In this document: one piece after another, positions 5,741 to 12,701 of the stretch
Layout: every line of letters begins with the position of its first letter
How positions within the stretch are numbered: the stretch's first letter is position 1
NCBI GenBank assembly: GCA_947478975.1
Contig: CANJYI010000032.1
Span: 1-12,701 of the forward strand
Reading direction: 5' to 3'
Length of the DNA stretch: 12,701 nt
Origin: Chthoniobacteraceae bacterium
Lineage (GTDB): Bacteria > Verrucomicrobiota > Verrucomicrobiia > Chthoniobacterales > Chthoniobacteraceae
The notes under the pieces: model-generated
The model's input: only the letters and a program-made list of their open reading frames with translations
Database searches by the model: none
What the model was told of the DNA's origin: nothing
Translations under genes and position numbers: made by a program

Positions 5741-6865
5741 ATGAAGAAATTAATCGAACGACCCGAGGACCTCACCCCGGACACCGCCTGGTTGGAAACC
5801 AAGTGGGCTTGGACTGGCGAGGAGGAACTCATCGACCACCACACCAAGGCCCGTCTTTGCGCTGCGGCCCTGCTGCCGTTTAGGGACGGGGCCCCGGATT
5901 GGGACGGATTCAGCGCCAGTATCCGCTGGATGCAGGGGGCGGCTGACCATTACGGAGTGGAGCTGGTGGTAGTGCTCAATGCCGACACGGGCTACATCTT
6001 TGATCTGGATGACCGGCTTTATGCGGAGGTGTTGCGCCGCTTCCGTGCCGAGTTTCCCCACGCCAAGTTCATCGCCGGGGTGACCGCGCGCGGTGCGCAG
6101 GACGACTCCGCCTTCAAGGCGGAACGCTACCGCGTGCTGCTGGATATCGTACAGGAACACGACAACTGCGAGGTCATGCTGATGACCTCCCGCTGGCTGA
6201 GTGCGCTGCCAGCGGAGCCACGGCGGGATGCCTACTACCAGATCGCCGAGTGGCTGGTGCGGCCCGGAATCGTCCATGCCTTGGAGCCCGCGTTCGTGCC
6301 GTGGGCGACGCCTTTTGAGCCGTGGCTGTTGTGGCAACTGGCCCTGCATCCGAAGTTTGTCGGGGGCAAAATCAGCACGCTGGACGAACCACATTTCCTC
6401 TATTGGGCGGCGATGTGCCGCGACCTTGGCCTCGACTTTTCCCCCCACAGCGGGGACGACTTCGGGATTGCGACGGCGATCAAGCTTGGATTGCCGCTGC
6501 TCATCGGGGCGGCTGTGAGCGGCGCACCGTTGATCTGTGCGGCCAAGGACATGTGGCTGCACGACGGCGCGCCGCAGAAGAGGTTCTCCTGTGGAGCGGG
6601 ACGGTTCGACACACGCGTGTACAAGCTGTTCGAGGCGTTTCAATCCCTCGAGGACCAGGTGTTCAGGCTGGATGCGAACATGAGCGCTTCCGCCTACAAG
6701 CACAGCACGGCGCATGTGCTCCGCAGCCTGAAGGTCATCGCAGCGGCAGAGGCCCATCCAGCCTGCAAGGATCTGCGCGGTGCCGACGAGGCTGCTCGCA
6801 TGGAGGAAGCGCTGCGCCGACCGCGGCGTGTTGCCGAGCGGCTGAGGATTGCCTTTCCCCAGTGA
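5741..6865 (+). CDS. Dihydrodipicolinate synthase/aldolase-like TIM-barrel protein
   Basis: The 374-residue product resembles the DHDPS/N-acetylneuraminate lyase superfamily, though it is about 75 residues longer than DapA. The barrel begins near residue 38 (RLCAAALLPF). AGVTARGAQDD (112-122) corresponds to the third-strand region. KFVGGKIST (205-213) places Lys210 where the Schiff-base lysine of the family sits. LPLLIGAAVSGAPLICAA follows as the late-strand region. The usual GTTGE phosphate/carboxylate loop is not recognisable; the equivalent stretch reads VLNADTGY (78-85), suggesting an atypical substrate. Family members perform aldol cleavage or dehydration of 2-keto acids such as 2-keto-3-deoxy sugar acids. 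The residue assignment is by eye; the protein could belong to a little-characterised sister family. It starts at ATG 5741, 56 bases after the dehydrogenase stop, and is the last gene of the run. Confidence 0.75.
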   Translation: MKKLIERPEDLTPDTAWLETKWAWTGEEELIDHHTKARLCAAALLPFRDGAPDWDGFSASIRWMQGAADHYGVELVVVLNADTGYIFDLDDRLYAEVLRRFRAEFPHAKFIAGVTARGAQDDSAFKAERYRVLLDIVQEHDNCEVMLMTSRWLSALPAEPRRDAYYQIAEWLVRPGIVHALEPAFVPWATPFEPWLLWQLALHPKFVGGKISTLDEPHFLYWAAMCRDLGLDFSPHSGDDFGIATAIKLGLPLLIGAAVSGAPLICAAKDMWLHDGAPQKRFSCGAGRFDTRVYKLFEAFQSLEDQVFRLDANMSASAYKHSTAHVLRSLKVIAAAEAHPACKDLRGADEAARMEEALRRPRRVAERLRIAFPQ

Positions 6866-6913
6866 ACGGAAGGGAAGGACGCCTCAGAAACCGCTTCTTC
6901 AGAGAGGTATCCG

Positions 6914-6980
6914 CAGATTTCACAGATTTAGCAGATAAGAAGACACGCTGGAAAATATCTGAGAGCATCTGGGTTATCTG
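6914..6980. repeat. CAGAT/ATCTG cluster, three direct plus three inverted copies
   Basis: In the noncoding gap 6866-7127, CAGAT occurs at 6914, 6923 and 6932 (9-base steps). Its complement ATCTG occurs at 6957, 6967 and 6976 (10- and 9-base steps), around a 20-base centre. The two halves form an imperfect palindrome of 67 bases. AT content is clearly higher than in surrounding genes. From memory, CAGATTT-rich units of this kind recur between genes in several Verrucomicrobiota-like genomes, so it is probably a dispersed intergenic repeat. A cruciform, transcription end or helically phased binding array is also possible. Confidence 0.55.
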
Positions 6981-7115
6981 AGGACAACTCCCCGTGCCAT
7001 GCGGGTTCAGCGAAAAGCCATCTGCTGAAAACAGCTAGGCACCAGAATCGTAGAGCCGTCATTTCCCGGTGTGTGCTCCAATTTGGCGTGACTAGGTGGC
7101 GAGCCGAATGCATTC

Positions 7116-7121
7116 AAAGGA
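7116..7121 (+). promoter_or_regulatory. Ribosome binding site deciding a TTG start
   Basis: AAAGGA lies six bases before the TTG at 7128. It is one of the few good Shine-Dalgarno sequences in the window and supports TTG initiation of the membrane acyltransferase gene. The nearby ATG at 7109 is in another frame. Confidence 0.6.
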
Positions 7122-7127
7122 CGCACC

Positions 7128-8240
7128 TTGCCCCCCATCCTTCCTGTGAACACACCGCCCCCTTCCTCCGCCCGCCTTTCCTCTTTGGATGCTCTGCGCG
7201 GATTCGACATGTTTTGGATCCTTGGTCTTGGAAGCGTGCTGCAGGCCTTCCTTAAGACGGGGTTTCCCAACTCTGGAGCGGCACAGTTTCTCTCCAGCCA
7301 GTTGGAGCATGTTTCCTGGGAGGGGTTTCACTTCTACGATCTCATCTTCCCGCTGTTTGTCTTTCTTTCCGGTGTCTCCCTGGCCATCGCCTTGCCCCGC
7401 AGATTGGAACGCGACGGAATGGCGGCCACCGTCCGGCACCTCATCGCTCGCGGCCTCGTGCTCTTCCTACTCGGTGTCTATTTCTCGGGTGGACTCAAGG
7501 ACGGGTGGGACAAAGTCCGCTGGCTGGGAGTCCTCCAGCGGATCGGAATGGCGTCGGCTTTTGCCGGGCTTTTGAGCCTGCGCCTTTCCACCCGGGCGCT
7601 TGTGGCCTCCACGTTTGGAATCCTCGTCGGTTACGCCCTGCTCTTAAAAGCGGTGCACGTCCCCGGAGTGGAAAGCCCGAGTTTTGAGGAGGGTAAAAAC
7701 CTCACCAACTACCTCGACAGCGTCTGGCTTCCCGGCAGGAAACACAATGGCACGCATGATCCCGAGGGGCTTCTCAGTACCCTGCCTGCTGTGGCGAGCG
7801 CTCTTTTCGGCTTGCTCGCAGGGCGGTGGATGACCTCCCAGCGTTCGCCGCATCGGGTGCTAGGGGGACTGTTTACCGCGGGCGTCCTGCTGGTGACCGC
7901 CGGATGGTGCTGGCATCCGTTTTTTCCCATCATCAAAAAGATCTGGTCGTCCTCCTTCGTGCTGGTTGCCGCCGGGTGGAGTACGCTGCTGCTGGCCGCA
8001 TTTTACTGGCTCACGGACATCAAGGGGTGGTGTGCCTGGACGCCGCCCTTTCTCTGGGTCGGGGCGAACCCTATCACGCTTTATTTGCTCGGCGGGATGG
8101 GATTGTTCCGCACCGTTTCCGAGCGGCTTGTCCCCAAGCCGGATCCGACTGGCGGATGGCTCACGGCGGCTGTTGCGTTTGCAGCGATGCTCGTGCTGGC
8201 GCGCTGGCTTTACCGCCGGGGGATTTTCGTCCGGATCTAG
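7128..8240 (+). CDS. DUF5009/HGSNAT-like multi-pass membrane acyltransferase
   Basis: The 370-residue product carries hallmarks of the bacterial relatives of heparan-alpha-glucosaminide N-acetyltransferase (DUF5009/NagX-like). These are SLDALRGFDMFWILG (19-33), HVSWEGFHFYDLIFPLFVFL (61-80), GVLQRIG near 135, FPIIKKIWSSSFVL near 268 and a final GANPITLYLLGG segment. About ten hydrophobic helices are visible, so it is an inner-membrane protein. His61 aligns by eye with the histidine implicated in acetyl transfer in human HGSNAT (KHASWNGL context). The family is thought to move an acyl group from cytosolic acetyl-CoA to an amino-sugar outside. No helix is missing and the length is normal. Start is TTG 7128, supported by AAAGGA. 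It is separated from the catabolic run by a repeat-containing gap and is convergent with the gene at 8338-9141, so it is probably transcribed alone. Natural substrate unknown. Confidence 0.9.
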   Translation: MPPILPVNTPPPSSARLSSLDALRGFDMFWILGLGSVLQAFLKTGFPNSGAAQFLSSQLEHVSWEGFHFYDLIFPLFVFLSGVSLAIALPRRLERDGMAATVRHLIARGLVLFLLGVYFSGGLKDGWDKVRWLGVLQRIGMASAFAGLLSLRLSTRALVASTFGILVGYALLLKAVHVPGVESPSFEEGKNLTNYLDSVWLPGRKHNGTHDPEGLLSTLPAVASALFGLLAGRWMTSQRSPHRVLGGLFTAGVLLVTAGWCWHPFFPIIKKIWSSSFVLVAAGWSTLLLAAFYWLTDIKGWCAWTPPFLWVGANPITLYLLGGMGLFRTVSERLVPKPDPTGGWLTAAVAFAAMLVLARWLYRRGIFVRI

Positions 8241-8267
8241 GCCGGCTGCGGCTGCGACAACAGGGTT

Positions 8268-8310
8268 CGCCCAAACGCTCAGCTCGAAGAAAGCCGTGTG
8301 TCGTTTGGCG
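8268..8310. terminator. Weak stem-loop between convergent genes
   Basis: CCAAACG (8271-8277) and CGTTTGG (8302-8308) form a perfect 7-base stem, extendable by two pairs past one bulged base, with a 24-base loop. It lies in the 97-base gap between two convergent genes, where a bidirectional terminator is expected. There is no U-tract, so intrinsic termination is uncertain. Confidence 0.25.
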
Positions 8311-8337
8311 GGAATCCGGAATACGTGGGACCTGCGG

Positions 8338-9141
8338 CTATTTCAGCAGGTCGGCCGCTGCGGCCGCCTCGGGGGTTCCCGGAAAATCGGCCCCAATTTC
8401 ATGGACGAATGCGGCTGCCTTGCCGTGGTCCCCTTTTTCTTTGAAGGCTGTTGCCGCGCCCAGGAGCGCCTTCGGCAGCAGCAGCCGCTGCTGTGGGACA
8501 AATACTTCCACCGAAAGAAAGGCACGCACGGCTTCGCGCCACTGTTTGGCCTTGAGCGCAGCCTGCCCGGTTTCCAGCCACGAAATTCCAGCGGCAAGCG
8601 TCCCCGCGCCCGGCTGTGCCAGCGCCTTCCAGGCGGTACGCGCCCCGGCCGGGTCGTTCTGTCCGGCGACGATGAGCCGGAAAGCGGTGTCGAGCTCGGG
8701 ATCGCCGGTGGGCAGCCAGCTCTTTTGAAGTTCCGAAAGCATTTCCGAGGTGCCGGCCACCGCAAGCGCGGCGAGCCGCAGCCGCATCACATCCGGCCAG
8801 AGGCTGCCCGGGAGATCCGCGTAGGTGCGGAAAAACACGGCCGGTTGGGAGGTTATTTCAAGCACACCCTTAGCGTCGCCCGCCTGGGCCAGTTGCCGTG
8901 CCTCCACCAGCGCCGGGAGTTCGCCGAAGTCGATGCGCTCGAGCTGGGGTAGCTGCACAAGCTCGTCTGTCACCGCGCCGTTCGGGGTGGAAACCTTGAG
9001 AAAAAGGAAGTTTCCCTCCCTGCGCATTTCTTTTGCGAAGAGAACTTTGCCGTCCTTGAGCTGGACCGTCTGCGCATGCCCTGAAAACGGACTGGCGATC
9101 AAAAGAAGGGCTGGACCGAGAAGAGGAAGGAGTTTTTTCAT
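8338..9141 (-). CDS. Secreted protein with N-terminal SH3/Sm-like segment and helical repeats
   Basis: This 267-residue product begins with a clear Sec signal peptide: MKK, a hydrophobic core of about 15 residues, and probable cleavage after SGHA (residue 23). Residues 25-72 (VQLKDGKVLFAKEMRREGN to LERIDFGE) form a short beta-rich segment with the look of small SH3/Sm-like domains seen on exported proteins. The rest is alpha-helical and alanine-rich; GISWLETGQAALKAKQWREA and ATAFKEKGDHGKAAAF read as TPR-like helix pairs. No catalytic motif is visible. Its ATG overlaps the TPR gene's stop codon (ATGA, 9138-9141) and has a good AGGAG sequence eight bases upstream. It is thus translationally coupled to the TPR gene and probably works with it in the periplasm. 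The exact family is not recognised. Confidence 0.8.
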   Translation of the reverse strand: MKKLLPLLGPALLLIASPFSGHAQTVQLKDGKVLFAKEMRREGNFLFLKVSTPNGAVTDELVQLPQLERIDFGELPALVEARQLAQAGDAKGVLEITSQPAVFFRTYADLPGSLWPDVMRLRLAALAVAGTSEMLSELQKSWLPTGDPELDTAFRLIVAGQNDPAGARTAWKALAQPGAGTLAAGISWLETGQAALKAKQWREAVRAFLSVEVFVPQQRLLLPKALLGAATAFKEKGDHGKAAAFVHEIGADFPGTPEAAAAADLLK

Positions 9142-12011
9142 CGGGGGCTCTCCTGCTTCAGGCGGCTGCGGGCCACCTCCACTTCGGGAAGGTGTGCGAG
9201 CTTGGGTTTGGAGCTCAATTCACGGTAGTGGGCTGCCGCCTTTTCGGGCTCCTGCAACTGTTCGAAGCATTCGGCGGCCCGCAGGTAGGCGCGCGCGACC
9301 TGCTTTTCGTAACGCTGGTAGGCGACAAACACGCGCTGGAAATATTGGAGCGCCCCCGCCAGGTCCCCCTTCTTTGCAAGCACCTCGCCCAGCAGCAAAA
9401 CCGCTTCCGCCGTGGCCTCTCCCCGCCATTCGCGGGTGGCGGCGACCTGCTCAAGGACAGGGCGGGCATCCTCCGTGCGGCCGAGTTGCAGGAGCGCCTT
9501 GGCCCGGCCAAGGGTCACCTCGCGCAGCTTCGTGGCCGCACCCGCCTTGTCCACGGCATATTCGAAAGACTGGAGCGCCTCGGCCGGCTTTCCATTGAGG
9601 AGCGCAATCTGCCCCAATCCGTTGTACGCGTAATCCAGTAGGTCGGCCTTTGGAAAGGAGCGGAGCAGTTCCTTGTAAAACTTTCCTGCTTCCGTCGTGT
9701 CTCCGCGTTCCAGCAGGCGGTCCGCGCACTGCGCCAGCAGGGAGGCGCCCAGCGCCTTGGCAGGGATGTCCTTGCACATTCGGTCCAGGAGGGCGGCGGC
9801 CTCGTCCGTTTTTTTGGTCATGCGCGCCAGCTCGCTCCGCGCAAAAAGAATGCGCGCGCGAACTAGGGGCGTGTCCGGAAAATCCTTGGGTGCGAGAAAT
9901 GTGTTCAGGCTGGCTTCCGGATCGTGGGGTGTGGCGGCAGGGGGCGGGGTGGAGGCGTCTTGCGTCGCGGGGGGGCGGGGCGGCTTGGAACAGAGCTGAG
10001 CCAGTTGGCTGAGAAGCTGTTCGACCGCATCTTGGGAGCGGTCGTCGATGAAGGCGTGGATTTTACTGCTGAGAAAGGACTTGGCCTCCTCCGGCTTTCC
10101 CTCTTTGGCGAGGGCGCGGGCGAGCCAGTACATGGCGAGCACCTGGGAGGGATGATTAGGCTTCGCTGCGAGGAACTCCCGAAACATGTCCGCGCTTTGG
10201 TTCCAACGTCCAAGCCGCTGCAACTCCTTGTTGGCAGCAAAAAGGGAGTAGTGGACGACTTCCTCGGTAGCCGCGCAAACGCTGCTTTTCCGGTAGAGCG
10301 CTATGGCCTGTTCGCGCTTGTCCAACGCTACAAGGGCGTCGGCATGGAGCGAGAGCACGTCGCCGGAGACAGGATGGTCTCCGTGGCGCGCCTCCCAAGT
10401 GGTGCAGAGCTTGACCACTTCGGCGGGTTTGCCGGCGGCGGAGTAACAGGCGGCAATCCGGTATTCTGCGTCCTGAACATAGAGGCCGTTTGGGTGTGCC
10501 TTTTGGTAGGATTCAAACCCCTCCATTGCAGGGGCATATTGCCCCGAGAAAAAATGGGCCAGTGCGCTGCGGTAGGCGGCTTCCTCGGCAAACTCGCCCT
10601 TGGCGAAGCGCTTGAGGTATTTTTTGTAGGTCTCGAGTGCGTCGGTGTACTGGCTTTGGGAAAAGCGGGTGTTGGCCAGCAGGAAAAGGCCCGTGGCCAG
10701 GTGCGGGCTTTCAGGCTTTCGCGCCAGCAATGCGTCGAAGCAGGCCGCAGCATCCTCGGGTCGATCGAGCTGGAGCAGGTTGGTTCCCTGCAGCAGCAGG
10801 GCGGTGTCCAGATTCTTGGCGGACCCAAACTCCTTGCGGTAAGTCTCCAGCACCCGAATACAATCCGCAGCCTCTCCGAGCTGTGCGTGGAGGGACCCAA
10901 GGCTGAAAAGGGCGTCCGCGCGTGAGGGCGCGTCCGGCTTTTGGAGGAGGGACTCGAAAAGGAGGACGGCTTCGTCGAGCTTTCCCAGTCCCTGGTAGGC
11001 AGCCGCCTGGCGTGCGCGGAGAGCGGGCAGCGTGTCGGCGCTTTTTCCGGCCTCCTCCAGGGTCAGCTTGCACTGGTCCACCAGGGCTTTGATGCGCTGG
11101 TTTCCGGTGGCGAGTTCGACTGCGCGGGCTGGCTCGGCTTTTGCCGAGGCGATGTTGGCCTCGTACTTGCGGGCCAAAGCTTGGATGCGTTGTTGCTGTA
11201 GCAGCACGGTGTCCTCGCGGCGCTTGACCATGCCGTATGCGGCGAGGGCCTGCTTAAACTCGCCCGCATTCAGAAACGCATCTCCAATCTCGAACGCAAG
11301 TGCGTTGAGCTGCAGCGGATTGTCCACCAGTGGCAAAAGACGGCCCTGCAAATTCCCAAGAATACCGAGAGCCTTGGCCCTTTCCCCGTGAGCCGCTTCC
11401 ACCGAACCAAGCAGCAGGGCGGCCTGCACGGACTCGGGAGTCCTAAGGCCCCCGGCCACCAGTTCCTGGAGCAGGGCCGCGGCCTCGGCCGCATTGCCGC
11501 CTTCCTTGAGGAGCGCCGCCTGTGCCAGCACGGCCTGCTCCCTGTTTGGGCCGCCCAACTTTGCGACGTCGGCAAACCTCACCGCAGCGCCTATTTTGTT
11601 TCCCAACAGCACCTCGGTCTGCGCCAGAGCCAGCAGGGCGTCCGCGGCGCGCACGCCTGCCGGGTAGAGTTTCAGGTAGTTTTCAAAAGCCGCCTTCGCC
11701 TTCTGCGGCTCCTTCTGATTGAAGTACGCGGCCGCGAGCGAGTAGTGGACGCTCTCCATACCCGGGCCTTCGGCTCCGATGGAGAGCATCTGCTGGAGGC
11801 CCGCGAGCGCCGCGGGGAAATCCCCGTTGCTAAAGGCCGTCATCGCCTTGGTGTAGATTTCCGCGGCAGCCTCACCCGGGGCCTGCGCCTGGAGGGGCGC
11901 CTCCAGTCCCGTAATAGACGTCAAGCCGCACAGGGCCGCTGCCGCGGCTGCGGATAAGAAAGCCTGCTTGCGGGCGGGCGGAAGGAGTGTGGAGCAGGGG
12001 AGGGAGCCCAT
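9138..12011 (-). CDS. Large secreted tetratricopeptide-repeat protein
   Basis: The 957-residue product starts with an export signal: Arg-Lys at 14-15, a hydrophobic alanine-rich core (17-35) and an AQA cleavage site near residue 44. Almost all the rest is helix-turn-helix repeats of TPR type, for example AEIYTKAMTAFSNGDFPAAL near 50, SLAAAYFNQKEPQKAKAAFE near 91 and AYNGLGQIALLNGKPAEAL in the C-terminal part. A proline/threonine-rich linker (about 672-698, PPRPP...TPPPAATP) splits the solenoid into a long N-terminal and a shorter C-terminal block. Such proteins are scaffolds in the periplasm or outer envelope, some alongside Tol-Pal or TonB-type systems. ATG 12011 is preferred since the signal peptide begins there; the open frame upstream overlaps the VWA gene and is not needed. 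It sits 74 bases after the VWA gene and overlaps the next gene by four bases. Confidence 0.88.
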   Translation of the reverse strand: MGSLPCSTLLPPARKQAFLSAAAAAALCGLTSITGLEAPLQAQAPGEAAAEIYTKAMTAFSNGDFPAALAGLQQMLSIGAEGPGMESVHYSLAAAYFNQKEPQKAKAAFENYLKLYPAGVRAADALLALAQTEVLLGNKIGAAVRFADVAKLGGPNREQAVLAQAALLKEGGNAAEAAALLQELVAGGLRTPESVQAALLLGSVEAAHGERAKALGILGNLQGRLLPLVDNPLQLNALAFEIGDAFLNAGEFKQALAAYGMVKRREDTVLLQQQRIQALARKYEANIASAKAEPARAVELATGNQRIKALVDQCKLTLEEAGKSADTLPALRARQAAAYQGLGKLDEAVLLFESLLQKPDAPSRADALFSLGSLHAQLGEAADCIRVLETYRKEFGSAKNLDTALLLQGTNLLQLDRPEDAAACFDALLARKPESPHLATGLFLLANTRFSQSQYTDALETYKKYLKRFAKGEFAEEAAYRSALAHFFSGQYAPAMEGFESYQKAHPNGLYVQDAEYRIAACYSAAGKPAEVVKLCTTWEARHGDHPVSGDVLSLHADALVALDKREQAIALYRKSSVCAATEEVVHYSLFAANKELQRLGRWNQSADMFREFLAAKPNHPSQVLAMYWLARALAKEGKPEEAKSFLSSKIHAFIDDRSQDAVEQLLSQLAQLCSKPPRPPATQDASTPPPAATPHDPEASLNTFLAPKDFPDTPLVRARILFARSELARMTKKTDEAAALLDRMCKDIPAKALGASLLAQCADRLLERGDTTEAGKFYKELLRSFPKADLLDYAYNGLGQIALLNGKPAEALQSFEYAVDKAGAATKLREVTLGRAKALLQLGRTEDARPVLEQVAATREWRGEATAEAVLLLGEVLAKKGDLAGALQYFQRVFVAYQRYEKQVARAYLRAAECFEQLQEPEKAAAHYRELSSKPKLAHLPEVEVARSRLKQESPR

Positions 12012-12085
12012 GGAACCGCCAACTTTAGCTGGTCGCCGCCAGAGAGAAAGCGGAGAAAACGCCGGGTCCGCAGCCGCACCCCTAC

Positions 12086-12701
12086 TCAGCGCTGCAACAA
12101 GGAGTAGCCGCCACGACCGCCCGCGCGGAGCAGCGCCCTTCGGAGCGCCTTCTCGTTTTCGGGAGTCACACCGACTCCGATGAAAAAGATGCCGGCCGGC
12201 TGCGGCTGCGCTTGTTGGAACTGTGTCAGTCGGGACTCGATTTCGTGGATCGGGATGGTGTCGTTGCCCCGCTGCCCGCGTTGCATGCTGCCGTCGGAGA
12301 TGATGAAGATGGAGTCTGGGCGCAGCCGGAATACCGCTTCCAGCGCGACCAGAAAGCCGGGGCTTCCGTTGACGGTGCCTGGCGTGCTTTTCGGAAAGGA
12401 ACCGTTCACCGCGAAGTACGTGTGGAGCCAACGGTGGGCCGCTTCACGGTTGGTCTTTGTGGCGGGAACCAGTTCTGGCGAGAAGAACGCGTAGTTCCGT
12501 GCGAACTCAACCAAGGTAAAGCGGGTGTTTACGCCCAGGTTCGTGATCAGCGTGGCCGTCTCCTCGCGGATGCGTTCCATCGGTACTCCCGCGCGCGCGG
12601 CGGCCTTCGAGACCGTTGTGGAAACGTCGTACATGAGCACAATCCGTTTGGATTGGGTTTGTACGCCCAGAAAACTCACGCCCGTGCCTGCTCCCGCCCC
12701 A
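12086..12701 (-). CDS. VWA-domain protein, 5' end beyond the window
   Basis: About 205 C-terminal residues are present, and the frame is open to the window edge. A GTG at 12679 could be read as a start, but the preceding codons encode a Gly/Ala run (GAGAGTG). This looks like a linker, so the true start probably lies outside the window. The von Willebrand A fold is recognisable. KRIVLMYDVSTTVS holds the MIDAS motif as D-x-S-x-T instead of the usual D-x-S-x-S (Asp18, Ser20, Thr22 counted from the GTG). STPGTVNGSPG supplies the second-loop threonine, and SIFIISDGS holds the third-loop Asp129. The final strand IFFIGVGV is followed by a C-terminal helix. It may bind a divalent cation and a protein partner. 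The related arrangement of a linker plus FxGVxxxxKRIVxxxDxS is common in membrane-anchored Verrucomicrobiota-type proteins (from memory). It is the first visible gene of an operon with the TPR gene. Confidence 0.82.
   Translation of the reverse strand, partial: GAGAGTGVSFLGVQTQSKRIVLMYDVSTTVSKAAARAGVPMERIREETATLITNLGVNTRFTLVEFARNYAFFSPELVPATKTNREAAHRWLHTYFAVNGSFPKSTPGTVNGSPGFLVALEAVFRLRPDSIFIISDGSMQRGQRGNDTIPIHEIESRLTQFQQAQPQPAGIFFIGVGVTPENEKALRRALLRAGGRGGYSLLQR

Noticed and set aside
7826..8952. Long plus-strand frames running across the end of the membrane protein and the gap into the next gene
   Set aside because: They overlap convincing genes in other frames and show no signal, motif or hydrophobic pattern.
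9926..9985. G-runs on the plus strand suggesting a G-quadruplex
   Set aside because: They are the complement of proline codons in the TPR linker, and four G3 runs with short loops are not cleanly present.
12012..12431. N-terminal extension of the TPR protein to 12431
   Set aside because: It overlaps the VWA coding sequence for most of its length, and a complete signal peptide starts at the ATG at 12011.

Overview
The window is GC-rich bacterial DNA with nine recognisable protein genes and one gene remnant; no rRNA, tRNA or CRISPR array was seen. The gene families (Gfo/Idh/MocA oxidoreductase, sugar isomerase/epimerase, a DUF5009/HGSNAT-like membrane acyltransferase, a sulfatase remnant, a VWA-TPR operon), the variable Shine-Dalgarno signals and the hairpin-rich intergenic DNA suggest a polysaccharide-degrading bacterium of the Verrucomicrobiota/Planctomycetota type. 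This placement is an inference from family content; no marker gene is present.

Layout. Positions 1-303 hold no convincing gene but a mosaic of small tri-nucleotide-loop hairpins, bracketed by an inverted pair of near-identical 22-base elements. A BioF2/CelD-like GNAT acetyltransferase (304-1284, minus) follows. The 452-base gap to 1736 contains a frameshifted remnant of an arylsulfatase on the minus strand and a possible operator.

Positions 1737-6865 look like a small catabolic locus: an NAD-type short-chain dehydrogenase (plus), a convergent LysR regulator (minus), and, divergent from LysR, a three-gene run (plus) of TIM-barrel sugar isomerase/epimerase, Gfo/Idh/MocA dehydrogenase and a DHDPS/aldolase-like TIM-barrel protein. 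A TTTCCG-N11-CGGAAA dyad between LysR and the isomerase is a good candidate for the regulator's binding site. Together these enzymes could oxidise, isomerise and cleave or dehydrate an unusual sugar or sugar acid; the substrate cannot be read from the sequence.

Positions 6866-7127 are intergenic and carry a cluster of three CAGAT and three ATCTG words at 9-10 base spacing, resembling a dispersed intergenic repeat. Next is a TTG-initiated multi-pass membrane protein of the DUF5009/heparan-glucosaminide N-acetyltransferase-like family (7128-8240).

The right end (8338-12701, minus) is an operon read from beyond the window edge: a VWA-domain protein (5' end missing), a 957-residue secreted TPR protein, and a secreted protein translationally coupled to it by an ATGA overlap. 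It is probably an envelope-associated module.
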